In this document: in pieces, positions 17,436 through 26,774 of the stretch
How the letters are laid out: each line of letters opens with the position of its first letter
Numbering within the stretch: the first letter of the stretch is position 1
From: Candidatus Pseudobacter hemicellulosilyticus
GTDB lineage: Bacteria > Bacteroidota > Bacteroidia > Chitinophagales > Chitinophagaceae
Length of the DNA: 64,000 nucleotides
Direction: 5' to 3'
Assembly: GCA_029202545.1 (NCBI GenBank)
Contig: CP119311.1
Span: 2,480,001 to 2,544,000, forward strand
Made by a program: the position numbers and the translations under genes
Notes under the pieces: model-generated
What the model was told of the DNA's origin: nothing
Database searches by the model: none
Seen by the model: the letters and a program-made list of their open reading frames with translations, nothing else

Positions 17436-17900
17436 TCTGATTGAGAATGTTGGTGCTGATATGCAAGTGTCGTTAGTCTGTATAGAGGCTTTTTTAAGAC
17501 TTTTTGGGGCGAAGACGGAGTTATGGGAACGCTGAAAGTGTGTGGAGAACGGGAGCATGTCGACTGGCAGGATGAGATTGTTGTAGAGAACGAGGTAGTG
17601 TTTTGATCAGATTGAGAATGTTGATCTGGAATGCAAGTGTCGTTAGTCAGTATAGCGGTCTTTTAAGACTTTTTTGGGCGAAGACGGAGTTATGGAAATG
17701 CTGAAAGTGTGCGGAGAACGGGTGCATGCCAGTTGTCAGGATGAGATTGTTATGGGGGACGAGGTGGTGTTTTGATTTGATTGAGAAGGGTGGTCCTGAT
17801 CCGTATTTGTTGGCAAACTGAAAGGATGAGTTGATTGGGACTGCAGTGACCCGGAGTGTTTTTAAAGGCAGATGTACAGGTCCTGTAAGCGCGTTAAACA
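17345..17900 (+). repeat. Tandem degraded copies of the mhqD 3' end (about 170-bp unit)
   Basis: The end of mhqD, QDEIARANEVVF then stop at 17435, recurs as QDEIVVENEVVF (stop at 17606) and QDEIVMGDEVVF (stop at 17775), 171 and 169 bases apart. The copies keep a complete mini-frame of 27 codons from ATG (17523-17606 and 17692-17775), with the shared core LKVCGER. Each unit also carries GTTAGTC-GTATAG and a small T-rich hairpin. A last partial copy at about 17790-17880 resembles a more upstream part of mhqD (PDPHVP through YKGRM). No other gene is visible between 17436 and 18004. Confidence 0.87.
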
Positions 17901-17963
17901 AAGTGGTAAGGGCGGCATCAAAATACTCGAAGTTGGTAATCTGCAAGAACTTTATACAAAGTT

Positions 17964-17991
17964 AAAAGGTGATCGAGAAGATCACCTTTTT
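17964..17991. terminator. Bidirectional intrinsic terminator
   Basis: AAAAGGTGATC and GATCACCTTTTT form an 11-bp stem with a short loop, placed between the convergent mhqD unit and the gene at 18005. Confidence 0.9.
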
Positions 17992-18004
17992 CTATGCGAT
18001 AATG

Positions 18005-18253
18005 TTATTGTTTTGGAGTTGTCTCTTCCGTTTTGCCGGGTTCGGCCTGGCTGGGTGTTTCAGTTGACTGTGCCTTTTTGATATTGAGCCTGCCTATATC
18101 CTTCAGCCATTTGAAGTCGTTGGCTGACAGCTTTTTTAATTGCTTTTTGTCGAAGTCTTTGATGCGTTCTATGAACTGTTTTTGCTTTTCGTTGAGGCTG
18201 CCGGCGTTGAGGGCTTTGATGGCTTCCTGGTGGTATAGATCAATATTTGACAT
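18005..18253 (-). CDS. Hypothetical small helical protein
   Basis: I use the ATG at 18253 (MSNIDLYHQEAIKALNAGSL), giving 82 residues; a longer frame upstream looks non-coding. The protein is charged and helical (KQKQFIERIKDFDKKQLKKL) with a Ser/Thr/Pro-rich tail, TETPSQAEPGKTEETTPKQ. I do not recognise the family. It is downstream of and co-directional with the secreted protein at 18426. Confidence 0.55.
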   Translation of the reverse strand: MSNIDLYHQEAIKALNAGSLNEKQKQFIERIKDFDKKQLKKLSANDFKWLKDIGRLNIKKAQSTETPSQAEPGKTEETTPKQ

Positions 18254-18425
18254 GTGCTGCGTTGAATTAAAGACGAAAGGTAAGCTTAGTTTTTTAATAA
18301 ACCGTTGCTGAACTTGCAGACACTCCCGGGACACCCTGGCATACCTGTCAATCCGGGTCAGGGCATGCTTTGCGCTATGTAAAGACAATGTTTCCGGATC
18401 ATAGCAGCCTGGTGATGTTCGTTGG

Positions 18426-18926
18426 CTACTGCCAGACAATAGGCAGGTCCTTGAATTCAATAGTGATGACCCTTGACTTTTCATCGTAATAGCCTACAGG
18501 GACAATCTTGAACATTTTAACGGAGGGTAATACTTTTTTAAGTGTCAGTACTGCTTTTAGCGGGACATCGGTATAGATCGTGTTTCTATAAGTTTGTGTT
18601 CCTAACAGTATCCTGCTGTGGTCATATTGATTGCCTTCCAGGTCGATTGCGTCCAGGCCACTAAACTGCAGTGTTCGGTTAGCGTCCCGGTTAACTACTG
18701 TGAGCTGAAGCTCTACAGTCTGTTCTTTGGTGTTTCCGATACACTTTATTAGGTTGAAATCTATTTTAGAAGAATTGATGGTCTTGGTAGGAGTAGTGAT
18801 GTAAAGTGCCTTTTTAAGGTATTCAATTTCTTTTCTTAACGAATCGCATTTCGATTGAGCAAAGCCGATGGAGCTGATGCACAGGCACAATCCTGCAGCC
18901 AGGCTGCGCAGTGTAGTGAATAACAT
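18426..18926 (-). CDS. Hypothetical secreted protein
   Basis: The 166-residue protein has a Sec signal peptide (SSIGFAQ), then a short coiled-coil-like stretch (CDSLRKEIEYLKKAL). A beta-rich domain follows that could be Ig-like (VELQLTVVNRDANRTLQFSG). Nothing catalytic is visible. The following gene lies 172 bases downstream. Confidence 0.65.
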   Translation of the reverse strand: MLFTTLRSLAAGLCLCISSIGFAQSKCDSLRKEIEYLKKALYITTPTKTINSSKIDFNLIKCIGNTKEQTVELQLTVVNRDANRTLQFSGLDAIDLEGNQYDHSRILLGTQTYRNTIYTDVPLKAVLTLKKVLPSVKMFKIVPVGYYDEKSRVITIEFKDLPIVWQ

Positions 18927-19011
18927 AAGTAAAGTTTAATGATGAATGATCTTTAAAGATAAAATCATTCCCCAAAAAACTGCGGTTATACTTCCAGGAA
19001 GGTTTGGGATT

Positions 19012-19593
19012 TTAATTTTTCTTTAATAAGCCGCTCCTTATTTTGCTCAGGAACTCAGGGGAAACACCTATATACCGGGCGATCTGGTGTTGCGGTACCC
19101 GCTGGACAATCTGCGGGTATCTGTCCAGGAAATGCAGGTAGCGTTCTTCGGCTGTCTGGGATACAGTGGCATATAAGCGCTGCTGGAATACGCTGAGGGA
19201 GCGCTGGACCAGGAGCCTGAAATAGCGTTCCAGTTTGGGGATCTTTTCGAAGAGCTGCATTTTGCTGGCATAGTCGATCTGGAGGAGCTCACAGTCTTCC
19301 AGTGCTTCGATGAACATATTGGAAGGGACCTGGTCGGTAAAGCTGGTCAGGTCGCTGACCCACCATCCTTCCACGGCGAAGGAGATAATGGTTTCCAGCC
19401 CTTCCTTGTCGAGGTAATAGGTGCGGATACAGCCTTTCAATACGAAGGATTCGGTGGTACAGACATCGCCTTCCTGTAGCAGGTAGCTCTTCTTTTTGAC
19501 CTTTTTCAGTTTGAGCAGGCCATGGAACAGCTGCAGCTCTTCTTTGCCGAGCTGGACATATTTAGCAATGGCCTGGTCGATAGCTTCGTACAT
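19012..19593 (-). CDS. Crp/Fnr family transcriptional regulator
   Basis: The 193-residue protein has a cyclic-nucleotide-binding-like barrel (residues about 25-110, with KKKSYLLQEGDVCTTESFVL and AVEGWWVSDLTSF). A C-terminal helix-turn-helix is seen as QRVPQHQIARYIGVSPEFLS. Bacteroidota members of this group often lack true cAMP-binding residues and regulate single nearby genes. The gene is the last one before tRNA-Pro on the left arm. Confidence 0.88.
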   Translation of the reverse strand: MYEAIDQAIAKYVQLGKEELQLFHGLLKLKKVKKKSYLLQEGDVCTTESFVLKGCIRTYYLDKEGLETIISFAVEGWWVSDLTSFTDQVPSNMFIEALEDCELLQIDYASKMQLFEKIPKLERYFRLLVQRSLSVFQQRLYATVSQTAEERYLHFLDRYPQIVQRVPQHQIARYIGVSPEFLSKIRSGLLKKN

Positions 19594-19780
19594 AATTGGG
19601 TAAATCTGGTATGGGTGATGCGGTAAAGATAGGTTTCGGAGGGGATAGCTGACCGGTTAAAATACGGGTATTTCTGTATGGAGGGGCCAGAATAGCCTTT
19701 AAAAAGGCTGTATTTAGCTGCTTCTCGCCCTTATTTTGAAAAAGAGACAATTTTTTAATACTTCTTAATGGAGGTTTCCT

Positions 19781-19788
19781 TACCTTTG
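19781..19788 (+). promoter_or_regulatory. -7 element of the tRNA-Pro promoter
   Basis: TACCTTTG matches TAnnTTTG exactly and lies 43 bases upstream of the mature tRNA 5' end. The matching -33 element is less clear. Confidence 0.5.
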
Positions 19789-19831
19789 CCCACCCGTTGA
19801 AAAAAGGAAATTCCTTTAATTTTGATGGACC

Positions 19832-19905
19832 CGGGAAGTAGCGCAGGCCGGTAGCGCACCTGGTTTGGGACCAGGGGGTCGCAGGTTCGAATCCTGTCTT
19901 CCCGA
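19832..19905 (+). tRNA. tRNA-Pro (UGG), island attachment target
   Basis: The acceptor stem CGGGAAG pairs with CTTCCCG (19898-19904). The anticodon stem CCTGG/CCAGG encloses the loop TTTGGGA with anticodon TGG, and the T-loop GTTCGAATC is standard. No CCA is encoded. The segment 19890-19906 is repeated at 44266-44282 and in decayed form at 47254-47280, which marks it as the integration site of the island to its right. Confidence 0.97.
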
Positions 19906-19930
19906 CTTTTAAAGAATTTAATCTGATTCA

Positions 19931-19970
19931 AAAGCTTGTAAATACCAATATTTACAGGCTTTTTTGTTTT
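19931..19970 (+). terminator. Terminator downstream of tRNA-Pro
   Basis: AAGCTTGTAAAT pairs with ATTTACAGGCTT (one weak pair) and is followed by a T-rich run. It belongs to the island side of the junction. Confidence 0.75.
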
Positions 19971-20032
19971 TAGGCACTATCAATTCACGCCGGTTTATAT
20001 GGATCAAGTAAAATTTCTGGGGGCTTCTTTTC

Positions 20033-21022
20033 CTACGCATAGAGTTTAGACAGTCTGAACAAGAAGAATTTGATGTCCCTAACCCCTCTGGCTGATGCCC
20101 TGAAGGCCTTTATTTTCGCATTAAAGGATTCTGCCGAAGCATTGGTACTTCTGTTATTGAAGAAGTTCAGTATTGCCAGGTAGTGAGTCTCAATAGATCT
20201 TGATACCGTTCTGAACGATTCTATTCCTGCCGTTTCCACTTCATTATGCCAGAGCGCCAGTCTCTTAAAGGCCTCTTCCTTGCATTTGCATTGACGGAAG
20301 ATATCAGCCAGCTTTATGGATAGATCATAAGCCTGCTTCACTCGTGGATACAACTCGAACAGCAGTGCTGCCCTTTGTTTTTGTGAAGGAGTCCACCTGA
20401 TCTTTTGCTTGAACAGCAGGTAGCGGCTGCGGGCAAGTAATTGTTTGGGGGAATCGCCATTGGATAATAACTGTTGCACGTAAGTCTGTTTGGCTTTTCT
20501 TGACAGAGCAATCTGCTCATTCTCTTCGTCGATAGCCTGCCAGCGATACTTTATTCGTATCTCTTGCACTGCTTCTCCGGCCAGTTGTTGTATGTGGAAG
20601 CGATCAATAACACGGTGTGCAAAAGGGAAGCACCGTTTGACGATCAGGTTCATATTAGCGGCCATATCCAGGGTTACTTCCTGAACCCGCTTCCTGAGCT
20701 TCAAACTCAGGCGGGATAAGACTTCTTCCACCCGGTCAGCCAGCGTTCCTCTGACCATTGCTACCAGCGCGCCCTTGCGGCCTTTAGCTGCTTTGTTGGT
20801 GACAATAGTGTATAGTTCGTCATTGGATAGGGCTGTTTCATCGATACTCAGATGAGTACCCATGTTCTCTTCAAAAAGCATCCACTCTGAAGCATGCTCC
20901 TTTTGATCCCAGTCTTTGTAGCCGCTGATGTGATGCTTATACTGCTGCTGCAGAAGTTTACCATTCATTTGATACATCCGCCCCAGTTGATGGCAACTGA
21001 TCGGATGATTATCCAAGTGCAT
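20033..21022 (-). CDS. ISL3/ISAon1-family transposase, catalytic part
   Basis: The 329-residue protein has a DDE-type core. The acidic residues are in HLSIDETALSNDELY, EVTLDMAANM, and the late Glu in STNASAESFNAKIKAFRASA. The DRFHIQQLAGEAVQEIRIKY segment is typical of ISL3. Its start overlaps the end of the upstream frame by 14 bases, so the product may be a separate protein or be fused by frameshifting to the N-terminal region protein. Confidence 0.92.
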   Translation of the reverse strand: MHLDNHPISCHQLGRMYQMNGKLLQQQYKHHISGYKDWDQKEHASEWMLFEENMGTHLSIDETALSNDELYTIVTNKAAKGRKGALVAMVRGTLADRVEEVLSRLSLKLRKRVQEVTLDMAANMNLIVKRCFPFAHRVIDRFHIQQLAGEAVQEIRIKYRWQAIDEENEQIALSRKAKQTYVQQLLSNGDSPKQLLARSRYLLFKQKIRWTPSQKQRAALLFELYPRVKQAYDLSIKLADIFRQCKCKEEAFKRLALWHNEVETAGIESFRTVSRSIETHYLAILNFFNNRSTNASAESFNAKIKAFRASARGVRDIKFFLFRLSKLYA

Positions 21023-21413
21023 CTTTTAAAAAAAGCCCGAACTCTTTGGTGATTCGTGCGCCCTGCATGACCAGGTCCCAGTTGCGGGAGATGATCTCGC
21101 CAGTGCCCGGATGTTCCCAGCGGCGGCGCCGGATGCTTAATTGTACTTTCTGATCGCGAATAGGGAAGTCTTGAACTCGAACTTCGGGTAAAAAGCCTTT
21201 GGAATGAAGGGATTGGTCCTGGTATTCGGCGGGGGGAAGGTTCTTCTCTTCTAAAAATAATACCAGACCTTCTTTATCTTTTACGATGTGAGTTAATTCA
21301 AAATAGTCTAATGTTCCTGCGGGTAATAAATAACCCATTAACTCTTTTACTATATCCTGTCCTTGGCTTTTATTCATCTGGCTGCAAAAAAAGCTCTTTA
21401 TCACTAATCCCAC
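21009..21413 (-). CDS. ISAon1-type transposase N-terminal region protein
   Basis: The 134-residue protein precedes the catalytic transposase and overlaps it by 14 bases, the standard two-frame layout of this IS group. The segment FPIRDQKVQLSIRRRRWEHP suggests a DNA-binding region. It likely recognises the element ends. Confidence 0.85.
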   Translation of the reverse strand: MGLVIKSFFCSQMNKSQGQDIVKELMGYLLPAGTLDYFELTHIVKDKEGLVLFLEEKNLPPAEYQDQSLHSKGFLPEVRVQDFPIRDQKVQLSIRRRRWEHPGTGEIISRNWDLVMQGARITKEFGLFLKDALG

Positions 21414-21641
21414 AACTTTTCAACTTGATCCGTTTATATGCAATCTATCCGTGAGTTTTCCCGTGAGTTTTTTTTGACGTAAATTAACTTACGGAACTGC
21501 TTGTATTATATTGATATCCAATTTGTAGTGTCATTTTATTTGATGCTTTTTTATGCCGTTTGAACAGAATGTTTGATCTCCACACAGTTAGCAGAACTGA
21601 AAAGGATTTAAAACATATCAATCACCATCAAAAGCAAATAG

Positions 21642-22936
21642 TATGTCAGCACACACGATGAAGGTGAGCTTTCTGGTTCGCAATTGAAACATGATCCAAC
21701 CCAAGCCTGCATCTTCGCCCGCATCTCCATTGAAGGTAGTACGCCCGAAATTTCATTGGGTGAAACTATACCACATTCCAGGTGGAATGGAGCCTCTGAT
21801 CCGTTGTAGGTAAATCTCCGGATGTCAAAAGCCTGAATGCACATATTGAAAATGTAAGAGTCTGGCTACGGATAATCCATCGTGAGCTATGTGAAAAGTA
21901 TGAATGGGTGTCTGCCATAGATGTCAGGGATACCTATTACAGTAGGAAATTGAAGCACCACACCCTGCTGAAATTGTTTGATAAGTCCACGGACGCACAT
22001 AAGAAAAAGTTAAAACCTGGAACTAAAAAGAACTGCGGTACTACGCGGCAATACGTGGCCAGTTTCATTCAAAAAACTTTTGGTGAGCCTGATATTAATG
22101 TCCGAAAACTGAATTTTAAATTTGCTACTGAGTTTGAACTTTTTATTCCTGCTCATCCGATCAAAAAGCATGATCCCTGTATTGGGAATGGTATTGCAAA
22201 AAATCTGGAGCGCTTGTCCGGCATTGCAAATTGGGGATCGGATCTGGGATGGGTGAAGCCATATCCATTTGGTCGTTTGCAGGCGCACAAGACCCCATCG
22301 CATCCTAATAGACTGAAACCTCACCATATTTTGTTGATGGAGGGAAAGCGACTCAATAACCCCAAACTTGCCCTGGTCAGAGATTTGTTCCTGTTTAGCT
22401 GTTATACCGGGTTTGCGTTCGTTGAGGTGATGCGTATGGCTATGAAGCACTTCGAAAGAAGTAACACTGGCAAATTCTGTTGTTCTTTGTACAGGCTGGA
22501 AAGCTCCACCTTAGAAGCACTGCCATTACTTCCCGAGGCAGTTGCGTTAATCAAGAAATATAAGGACCTCCCAGTATGTGTGGCAAGTGGTTTTATTTTT
22601 CCACGCATCACCAACCAGGAGGTGAATCGTTGTTTGAAGATCTTGCAAGAAATCTATGACATTCCATTTGATCTTACATTTCATGCGGCGCGGCATACTT
22701 TCGGATTTATTGCTGTGAAAGCCGGCATTGATGTAAAAATAGTCAAGAAGTTTATGGGGCATTTAAAAATTACCACTACGGATAAATACACTGAAGTAGA
22801 TGAAGAAATGTTGAAAGAAGCCCTCGCAAAAGCAGAAGCAGCTAAGAGAAAATCGGCAAACCTACCCAGTCCAAAAGAATACCTGGACAAACCTGGCCCC
22901 AAAAGAAAGAATATGGCCGATGCTATGATAGATTAA
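21642..22936 (+). pseudogene. Tyrosine site-specific integrase, N-terminal half frameshifted
   Basis: A family-like N-terminus starts at the ATG at 21642 (MSAHTMKVSFLVRN) but meets a stop. The homologous reading continues in another frame (IFARISIEGSTPEISLGETI, around 21706-21806) and then in the frame of the long downstream piece (SPDVKSLNAHIENV onward). From about 21806 to 22936 the frame is intact, with the core domain, HAARHTF (HxxR), GHLKITTT and the Tyr of DKYTEV. As in many Bacteroidota integrases, the first motif reads CYTGFAFVEV without the classical Arg. A shortened protein from the GTG at 21908 would lack the arm-binding domain. It lies beside tRNA-Pro as expected for an island integrase. 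Confidence 0.85.
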
Positions 22937-23046
22937 TTTGTTGCTTTAGGTTTTTTGGTTTCCTGTATTGCGTTCCTATTATTTCTGTCAGATGGCATGA
23001 AGCGATATATCCCGGTAATTATAAACCTCAAGTTTGAAGAAAAAAC

Positions 23047-23367
23047 ATGAGGGAAGCAATAGGGGTGGATCGTCAGCAACCTGCTTTGTATCCATGGTTA
23101 ACGTGGGAGGATCTACAGCGATTCAAAGTTGAATTATTAGCCGAACTGAAGGTGCTGCTGGAGACCAAGCAGCAGGAAGGTGCTAAACGCTGGCTGAAAT
23201 CTTATGAGGTTAGGAGGCTGCTCAACATGTCAGCAGGTACGCTACAGACATACCGAATGAATGGGACCCTTCCATTCACGAAGATGGGAGGTACCTTGTA
23301 TTACGAGTATCGTGCTATTGAAAACCTGCTCCAAAAACAAAAGGTGGTACGGAAAATATGGAAATAG
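23047..23367 (+). CDS. Helix-turn-helix (MerR/excisionase-type) DNA-binding protein
   Basis: The 106-residue protein has an N-terminal helical segment (FKVELLAELKVLLETKQQ) and a C-terminal winged helix of the HTH_17 kind (WLKSYEVRRLLNMSAGTLQT then NGTLPFTKMGGTLYYEY). Such proteins accompany tyrosine integrases in Bacteroidota islands and act as excision or regulatory factors. It follows the integrase by 110 bases in the same direction. Confidence 0.82.
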   Translation: MREAIGVDRQQPALYPWLTWEDLQRFKVELLAELKVLLETKQQEGAKRWLKSYEVRRLLNMSAGTLQTYRMNGTLPFTKMGGTLYYEYRAIENLLQKQKVVRKIWK

Positions 23368-24045
23368 TTTTAATGCTATTTCTATGTTTGCATTTCAATA
23401 TGATTGGCTGCTGCGATGTGATAATCATAGCGGAGTATTCATTTTGTAGAGAGTGCTAATATTCAGGAAATGATGCTTTCAAAATACTTGAAATAACTAT
23501 TGGTTTCTATCATTGTTTTCCAAATGTCACCACAACTCCCTTACCTGTGCTGGCTCGTTAATGCTTCCTGTGTATTCACCTGCTGTGTTCAGCAGCAGCG
23601 GTCAATACAACAGCTCCAGTCATGCGGAGCCAGCGTTAAATTATGATTGCCAGCACTTATTGATTACTTCACAGGCATTGTGTACTCCCAATTTGTCTAC
23701 CTGCGGTTAGCTGTCTGCGCGTTAGCGATCCGGGCGTTGTATCCGCCGCCGATGATATGAAATTCTACCGGTCCAGCGTTCCGGTTGTCGGCTCCCTGGC
23801 AGTAGGATTGTCCGGGTGTACAAGGTCGTAAGGGGGAAGTGGAAGCATGGCAAAATCGCAAAGCGCGATCTCGGGATGGCAGGATTGGTAGATGGATGAT
23901 GCTTACCTGATGCGTAAGAGGGACCTGACAGTACGGTGCCAGCGGGCAACTGCACCTGTTGTAGTACAGGCCGACTGCGGGACAGGCCCGCCGCGGGTCA
24001 AACGGCTGTGAAGCCATCGCCGTCCAGGGGATGGCTGACACGGGA
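23368..24045. other. Gene-poor stretch with no supportable gene
   Basis: Several short frames overlap here but none shows family features. A minus-strand reading around 23700-24030 contains a segment GPVEFHIIGGGYNARIANAQ that looks protein-like, but the frame is broken and I cannot assign it. The region is likely a decayed remnant. Confidence 0.4.
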
Positions 24046-24753
24046 TCAGGTAGATGGACGCGGCAAAGGACTGGTATACTGATAGAGGCGAGCGTGGTAA
24101 CGATCCTGTGCATAGTAGGCGGTGGCCGCAAAGCCAGCGGCCTCCAGGAGTGCTTTCAAATGTCGCAGCTGCGGGCTGACCAGGCACCAACAGCGGGCGG
24201 TCTGCCAGGCAGGTAACAGCGACAACCACCAACGCAAGAGCGATGCCTGCAATGGGAGATAGGATGCACCCGCCGGATAGTGGAGATAGACAGCTATCTC
24301 ATTGGAGGGGCGCTGGTGGACCGGCACCGGTAAGTCTGCTAAGGGGAGGGAAATCAGTTCCAGGCCTATCACCGGCTGCTGCTGGCAGTGAAGCATCCAG
24401 AACCCACCCAGCTGACCGGCCTGCAGGGTTTTGATATGTTGATGAAACGCCAGGGTGACACCCCGGTGCATCTTCGCTGCCGAACCAGGCAATTGCCACC
24501 GGACCAGCAAGTCCAGTTCCTTTGGCAGGTGTAAGGGGTGGCACGCCACGCTACCTATTCCTGCCAGATCCGCTTGTAACGGTTCGGTCAGAGTAGCAAG
24601 GGGGCAGTATGGTAAAGGAGGCATCGGTTTTGGTTTGCGCATCATAACATAAGGTTTTGAATGCAGTCCCGGATAGGCCGTCCAGCCCAACGCAGGGAAC
24701 CGCGCTGCCCGCACGGGCAGCTTTACAATGTTGTTGCTAATCAGTGCCTGCAA
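24046..24753 (-). CDS. GNAT-like acetyltransferase-type hypothetical protein
   Basis: The 235-residue frame must start at TTG (24753) or at an internal ATG (24645). The second half has a GNAT-like outline: FWMLHCQQQPVIGLELISL (strands 2-4), a long helix region (LQASLLRWWLSLLPA) and CLVSPQLRHLKALLEAAGF, where a family member would place the late Asn/Tyr. Acetyltransferases of the siderophore type look similar. The classical acetyl-CoA loop is not clear, so the function is uncertain. A solo AraC-type regulator lies 238 bases away in the opposite direction. Confidence 0.45.
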   Translation of the reverse strand: MQALISNNIVKLPVRAARFPALGWTAYPGLHSKPYVMMRKPKPMPPLPYCPLATLTEPLQADLAGIGSVACHPLHLPKELDLLVRWQLPGSAAKMHRGVTLAFHQHIKTLQAGQLGGFWMLHCQQQPVIGLELISLPLADLPVPVHQRPSNEIAVYLHYPAGASYLPLQASLLRWWLSLLPAWQTARCWCLVSPQLRHLKALLEAAGFAATAYYAQDRYHARLYQYTSPLPRPST

Positions 24754-24991
24754 TGAAGGTGTAGGAGAAGATCATAAATATAGACTATCTGTCAGGCAGA
24801 TATTTGATTCCATGAAAATTTACGGGGACCTATGCGGAAGCTGTTAGGCAAGGCTACGGGAAAACCATTATGTCCGTGGATTTGTCCGGCAGCGGGACTA
24901 ACGTTGTTGAACGAACGTTTTAATTTAAAGGTCAACCTTATCTTTTGAACATCCTGCGCTGCTTTGTGAACGCAGGAGCTAATGTGGCGGT

Positions 24992-25342
24992 ATGCAAAGA
25001 ATTGAACCAGGAGAGCGAGAGGCAATCCTGAAAATCGTGGCCCTTATCCACCAGGACCCGCAGCAGCACTATTCCATTGCTGCCCTCGCCGTGGCGGTCG
25101 GCGCCAGCCTCACCCGTGTCAAACAATTATTCAAGGCAGTGACAGGCCGGCCCTTTTACCAGCAAGTATTTGAGATCAGGATGCAGAGAGCCACCGAACT
25201 GCTCGCGGCCACCGAACTGCCGATCCCGCAGATTGCCCGCAAAGTAGGTTACCGCAATACCAATGCCTTCTCCAGGGCTTTTCGCAAGTATACCAAAGGC
25301 ATCAGCGCCTCGCAGTACCGGCTGCGCTATCCTGGTGGGTAA
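24992..25342 (+). CDS. Solo AraC-type DNA-binding domain protein
   Basis: The 116-residue protein consists almost only of the two helix-turn-helix motifs (YSIAALAVAVGASLTRVKQL and LPIPQIARKVGYRNTNAFSR) and ends FRKYTKGISASQYRLRY. No sensor domain is present, so it is either truncated or works with a partner. It is divergent from the GNAT-like gene and may regulate it. Confidence 0.8.
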   Translation: MQRIEPGEREAILKIVALIHQDPQQHYSIAALAVAVGASLTRVKQLFKAVTGRPFYQQVFEIRMQRATELLAATELPIPQIARKVGYRNTNAFSRAFRKYTKGISASQYRLRYPGG

Positions 25343-25426
25343 ACACCCATCGAGGCAGCTATCGTGAGGGTATAAAAATAGACCCTCAGATAGAAAATCC
25401 AGGGGGTGATTTAGTAATCATTTCCA

Positions 25427-25957
25427 TTAACACAATGCACTTTGCCAAGGCGCCCGTAAATCATAGCAATCCGCTTTTGTCTCGTTGATGAGGTCAAATA
25501 ATCTGAATACCAATACCTCATCCAGCGTTCCATATTCCTTCACAATGGTTTCTTTTTCCACCACACCGTAGCTGGATAATTCCAAATGATGACCCGAATA
25601 GTATTTCAAGTCAGTACCATCCTGAATGAATAATATAGAAGTAGATTTTGTCAAGTGACCGTCCGGTTCCATCTCTGTAATGACCACCATCGGAAAGGTG
25701 GCCGAATCCAACAGCTGGCATGCCACATGCCGGTTGCTCAAATGCGTGCTGGACAGGTGCATTGGGTGGTTGATGCGATCTAACCGTTCCATGCAGACAA
25801 TCGGACAATCCCAGAAAGATTTCCGGGCAAGATCCTGATACTTCACTGCAGACAATTCGATGTCAGATACGATGGGTTCAGGTCCTTTCAGGCCCCCATG
25901 TTTGAGGACGACTAGGATCATCATCATAACACGAAGCGTAAACACTACACTGCGCAT
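25427..25957 (-). CDS. Hypothetical membrane-anchored protein
   Basis: I use the ATG at 25957 (MRSVVFTLRVMMMILVVLKH), giving 176 residues. A hydrophobic N-terminus acts as signal or anchor. The rest contains FPMVVITEMEPDGHLTKSTS and FIQDGTDLKYYSGHHLELS and no known motif. It is the last of three similarly sized minus-strand genes that probably arose together in the island. Function unknown. Confidence 0.55.
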   Translation of the reverse strand: MRSVVFTLRVMMMILVVLKHGGLKGPEPIVSDIELSAVKYQDLARKSFWDCPIVCMERLDRINHPMHLSSTHLSNRHVACQLLDSATFPMVVITEMEPDGHLTKSTSILFIQDGTDLKYYSGHHLELSSYGVVEKETIVKEYGTLDEVLVFRLFDLINETKADCYDLRAPWQSALC

Positions 25958-25998
25958 AAGAAAAACGACAAATACAATGGTGAGCAAAACAGTAGCGG

Positions 25999-26720
25999 TT
26001 ACTGTGGTTGGCGTCCGACATATGCTTGAAGAGAACAGCAGGATCGGTTAAAATGATTATGCGACTTCAGGTGCCACAATAGGAAGTGCGCCAGTTGCAC
26101 TTTCGGATTGAGTGCATTCATATAGGTTATGGCAGCTAAATTGAGAACATCCCCACGTGAACAATCCGGCCGTTTTATTTCGAGCAGCAGGTAAGGCCCC
26201 ACTGGAGCATCCAGCCGAGGTGAGCAAATATTGGCGACCGGATCAGCACGGTAGATATTGACCAGCTTCACCAATTCTTTGATATACCGATCATCTGTTT
26301 GAACCGGTTCCACAGCATAGGACTCCTGGCCAAGCGGGAACCGCCCTTGGATGGCATGGCGTATATTGTAATTACCATAGTGCCAAAGGGAAAGGGCTTT
26401 TTCTGTGACAATGCTGCTGCTATCACTGGTCAGGTAGGCTTGCAGAAAAAAATGGTCCTTTTGACGGGAACTTCCCTGCTGCTCTCCGTTTCTATAATAG
26501 GCCTGCGATCGTACATCCACGGTTCCATAGCGCGTGACAGAGTCCATTTTTCTACAGGTAACAAAGTGAAAAGTATCAAGTGTGCATTGTCCCATTTGTC
26601 TTGTTCCCTGTAAAAGTCCGCAATAATTGCCGCGTCTTGCGCAGGCTCCGTACAGGAAAGGATGGTGAGCAGTAGCAGCAGGAGTAAAGGCAAAGTAATA
26701 TTGAATATAGGAAACTTCAT
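25999..26720 (-). pseudogene. Frameshifted hypothetical lipoprotein
   Basis: The reading starts at the ATG at 26720 with a strong lipoprotein signal (LLLLLLLTILSC) and continues as TEPAQDAAIIADFYREQDKW. After about residue 50 the protein-like reading moves to another frame (MDSVTRYGTVDVRSQAYYRN through YMNALNPKVQLAHFLLWHL). The two pieces overlap in different frames, so a single indel is likely. The segment KLVNIYRADPVAN resembles INRMYRADPKVKL of the next gene, so the two may be paralogues. Confidence 0.6.
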
Positions 26721-26774
26721 AGTGAGGGGCTAATAGTTGAGTAATGGAAGGGGCGCAATTGATATTTTAGGCGA

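Larger units (their letters stand above)
20001..21431 (-). mobile_element. Intact ISL3-type insertion sequence (ISAon1-like) with 8-bp target duplication
   Basis: The ends are GGATCAAGT...AAA at 20001 and its reverse complement ACTTGATCC ending at 21431. The flanking octamers GTTTATAT at 19993-20000 and 21432-21439 are identical. An 8-bp duplication is the value known for ISL3 elements. The element is about 1431 bases and encodes two overlapping frames on the minus strand. The perfect duplication suggests a recent insertion between the tRNA and the integrase. Confidence 0.9.

Noticed and set aside
16230..17900. CRISPR array
   Set aside because: The repeats are long (147 and about 170 bases), degenerate, match the neighbouring gene ends and have no unique spacers; no cas genes are present.
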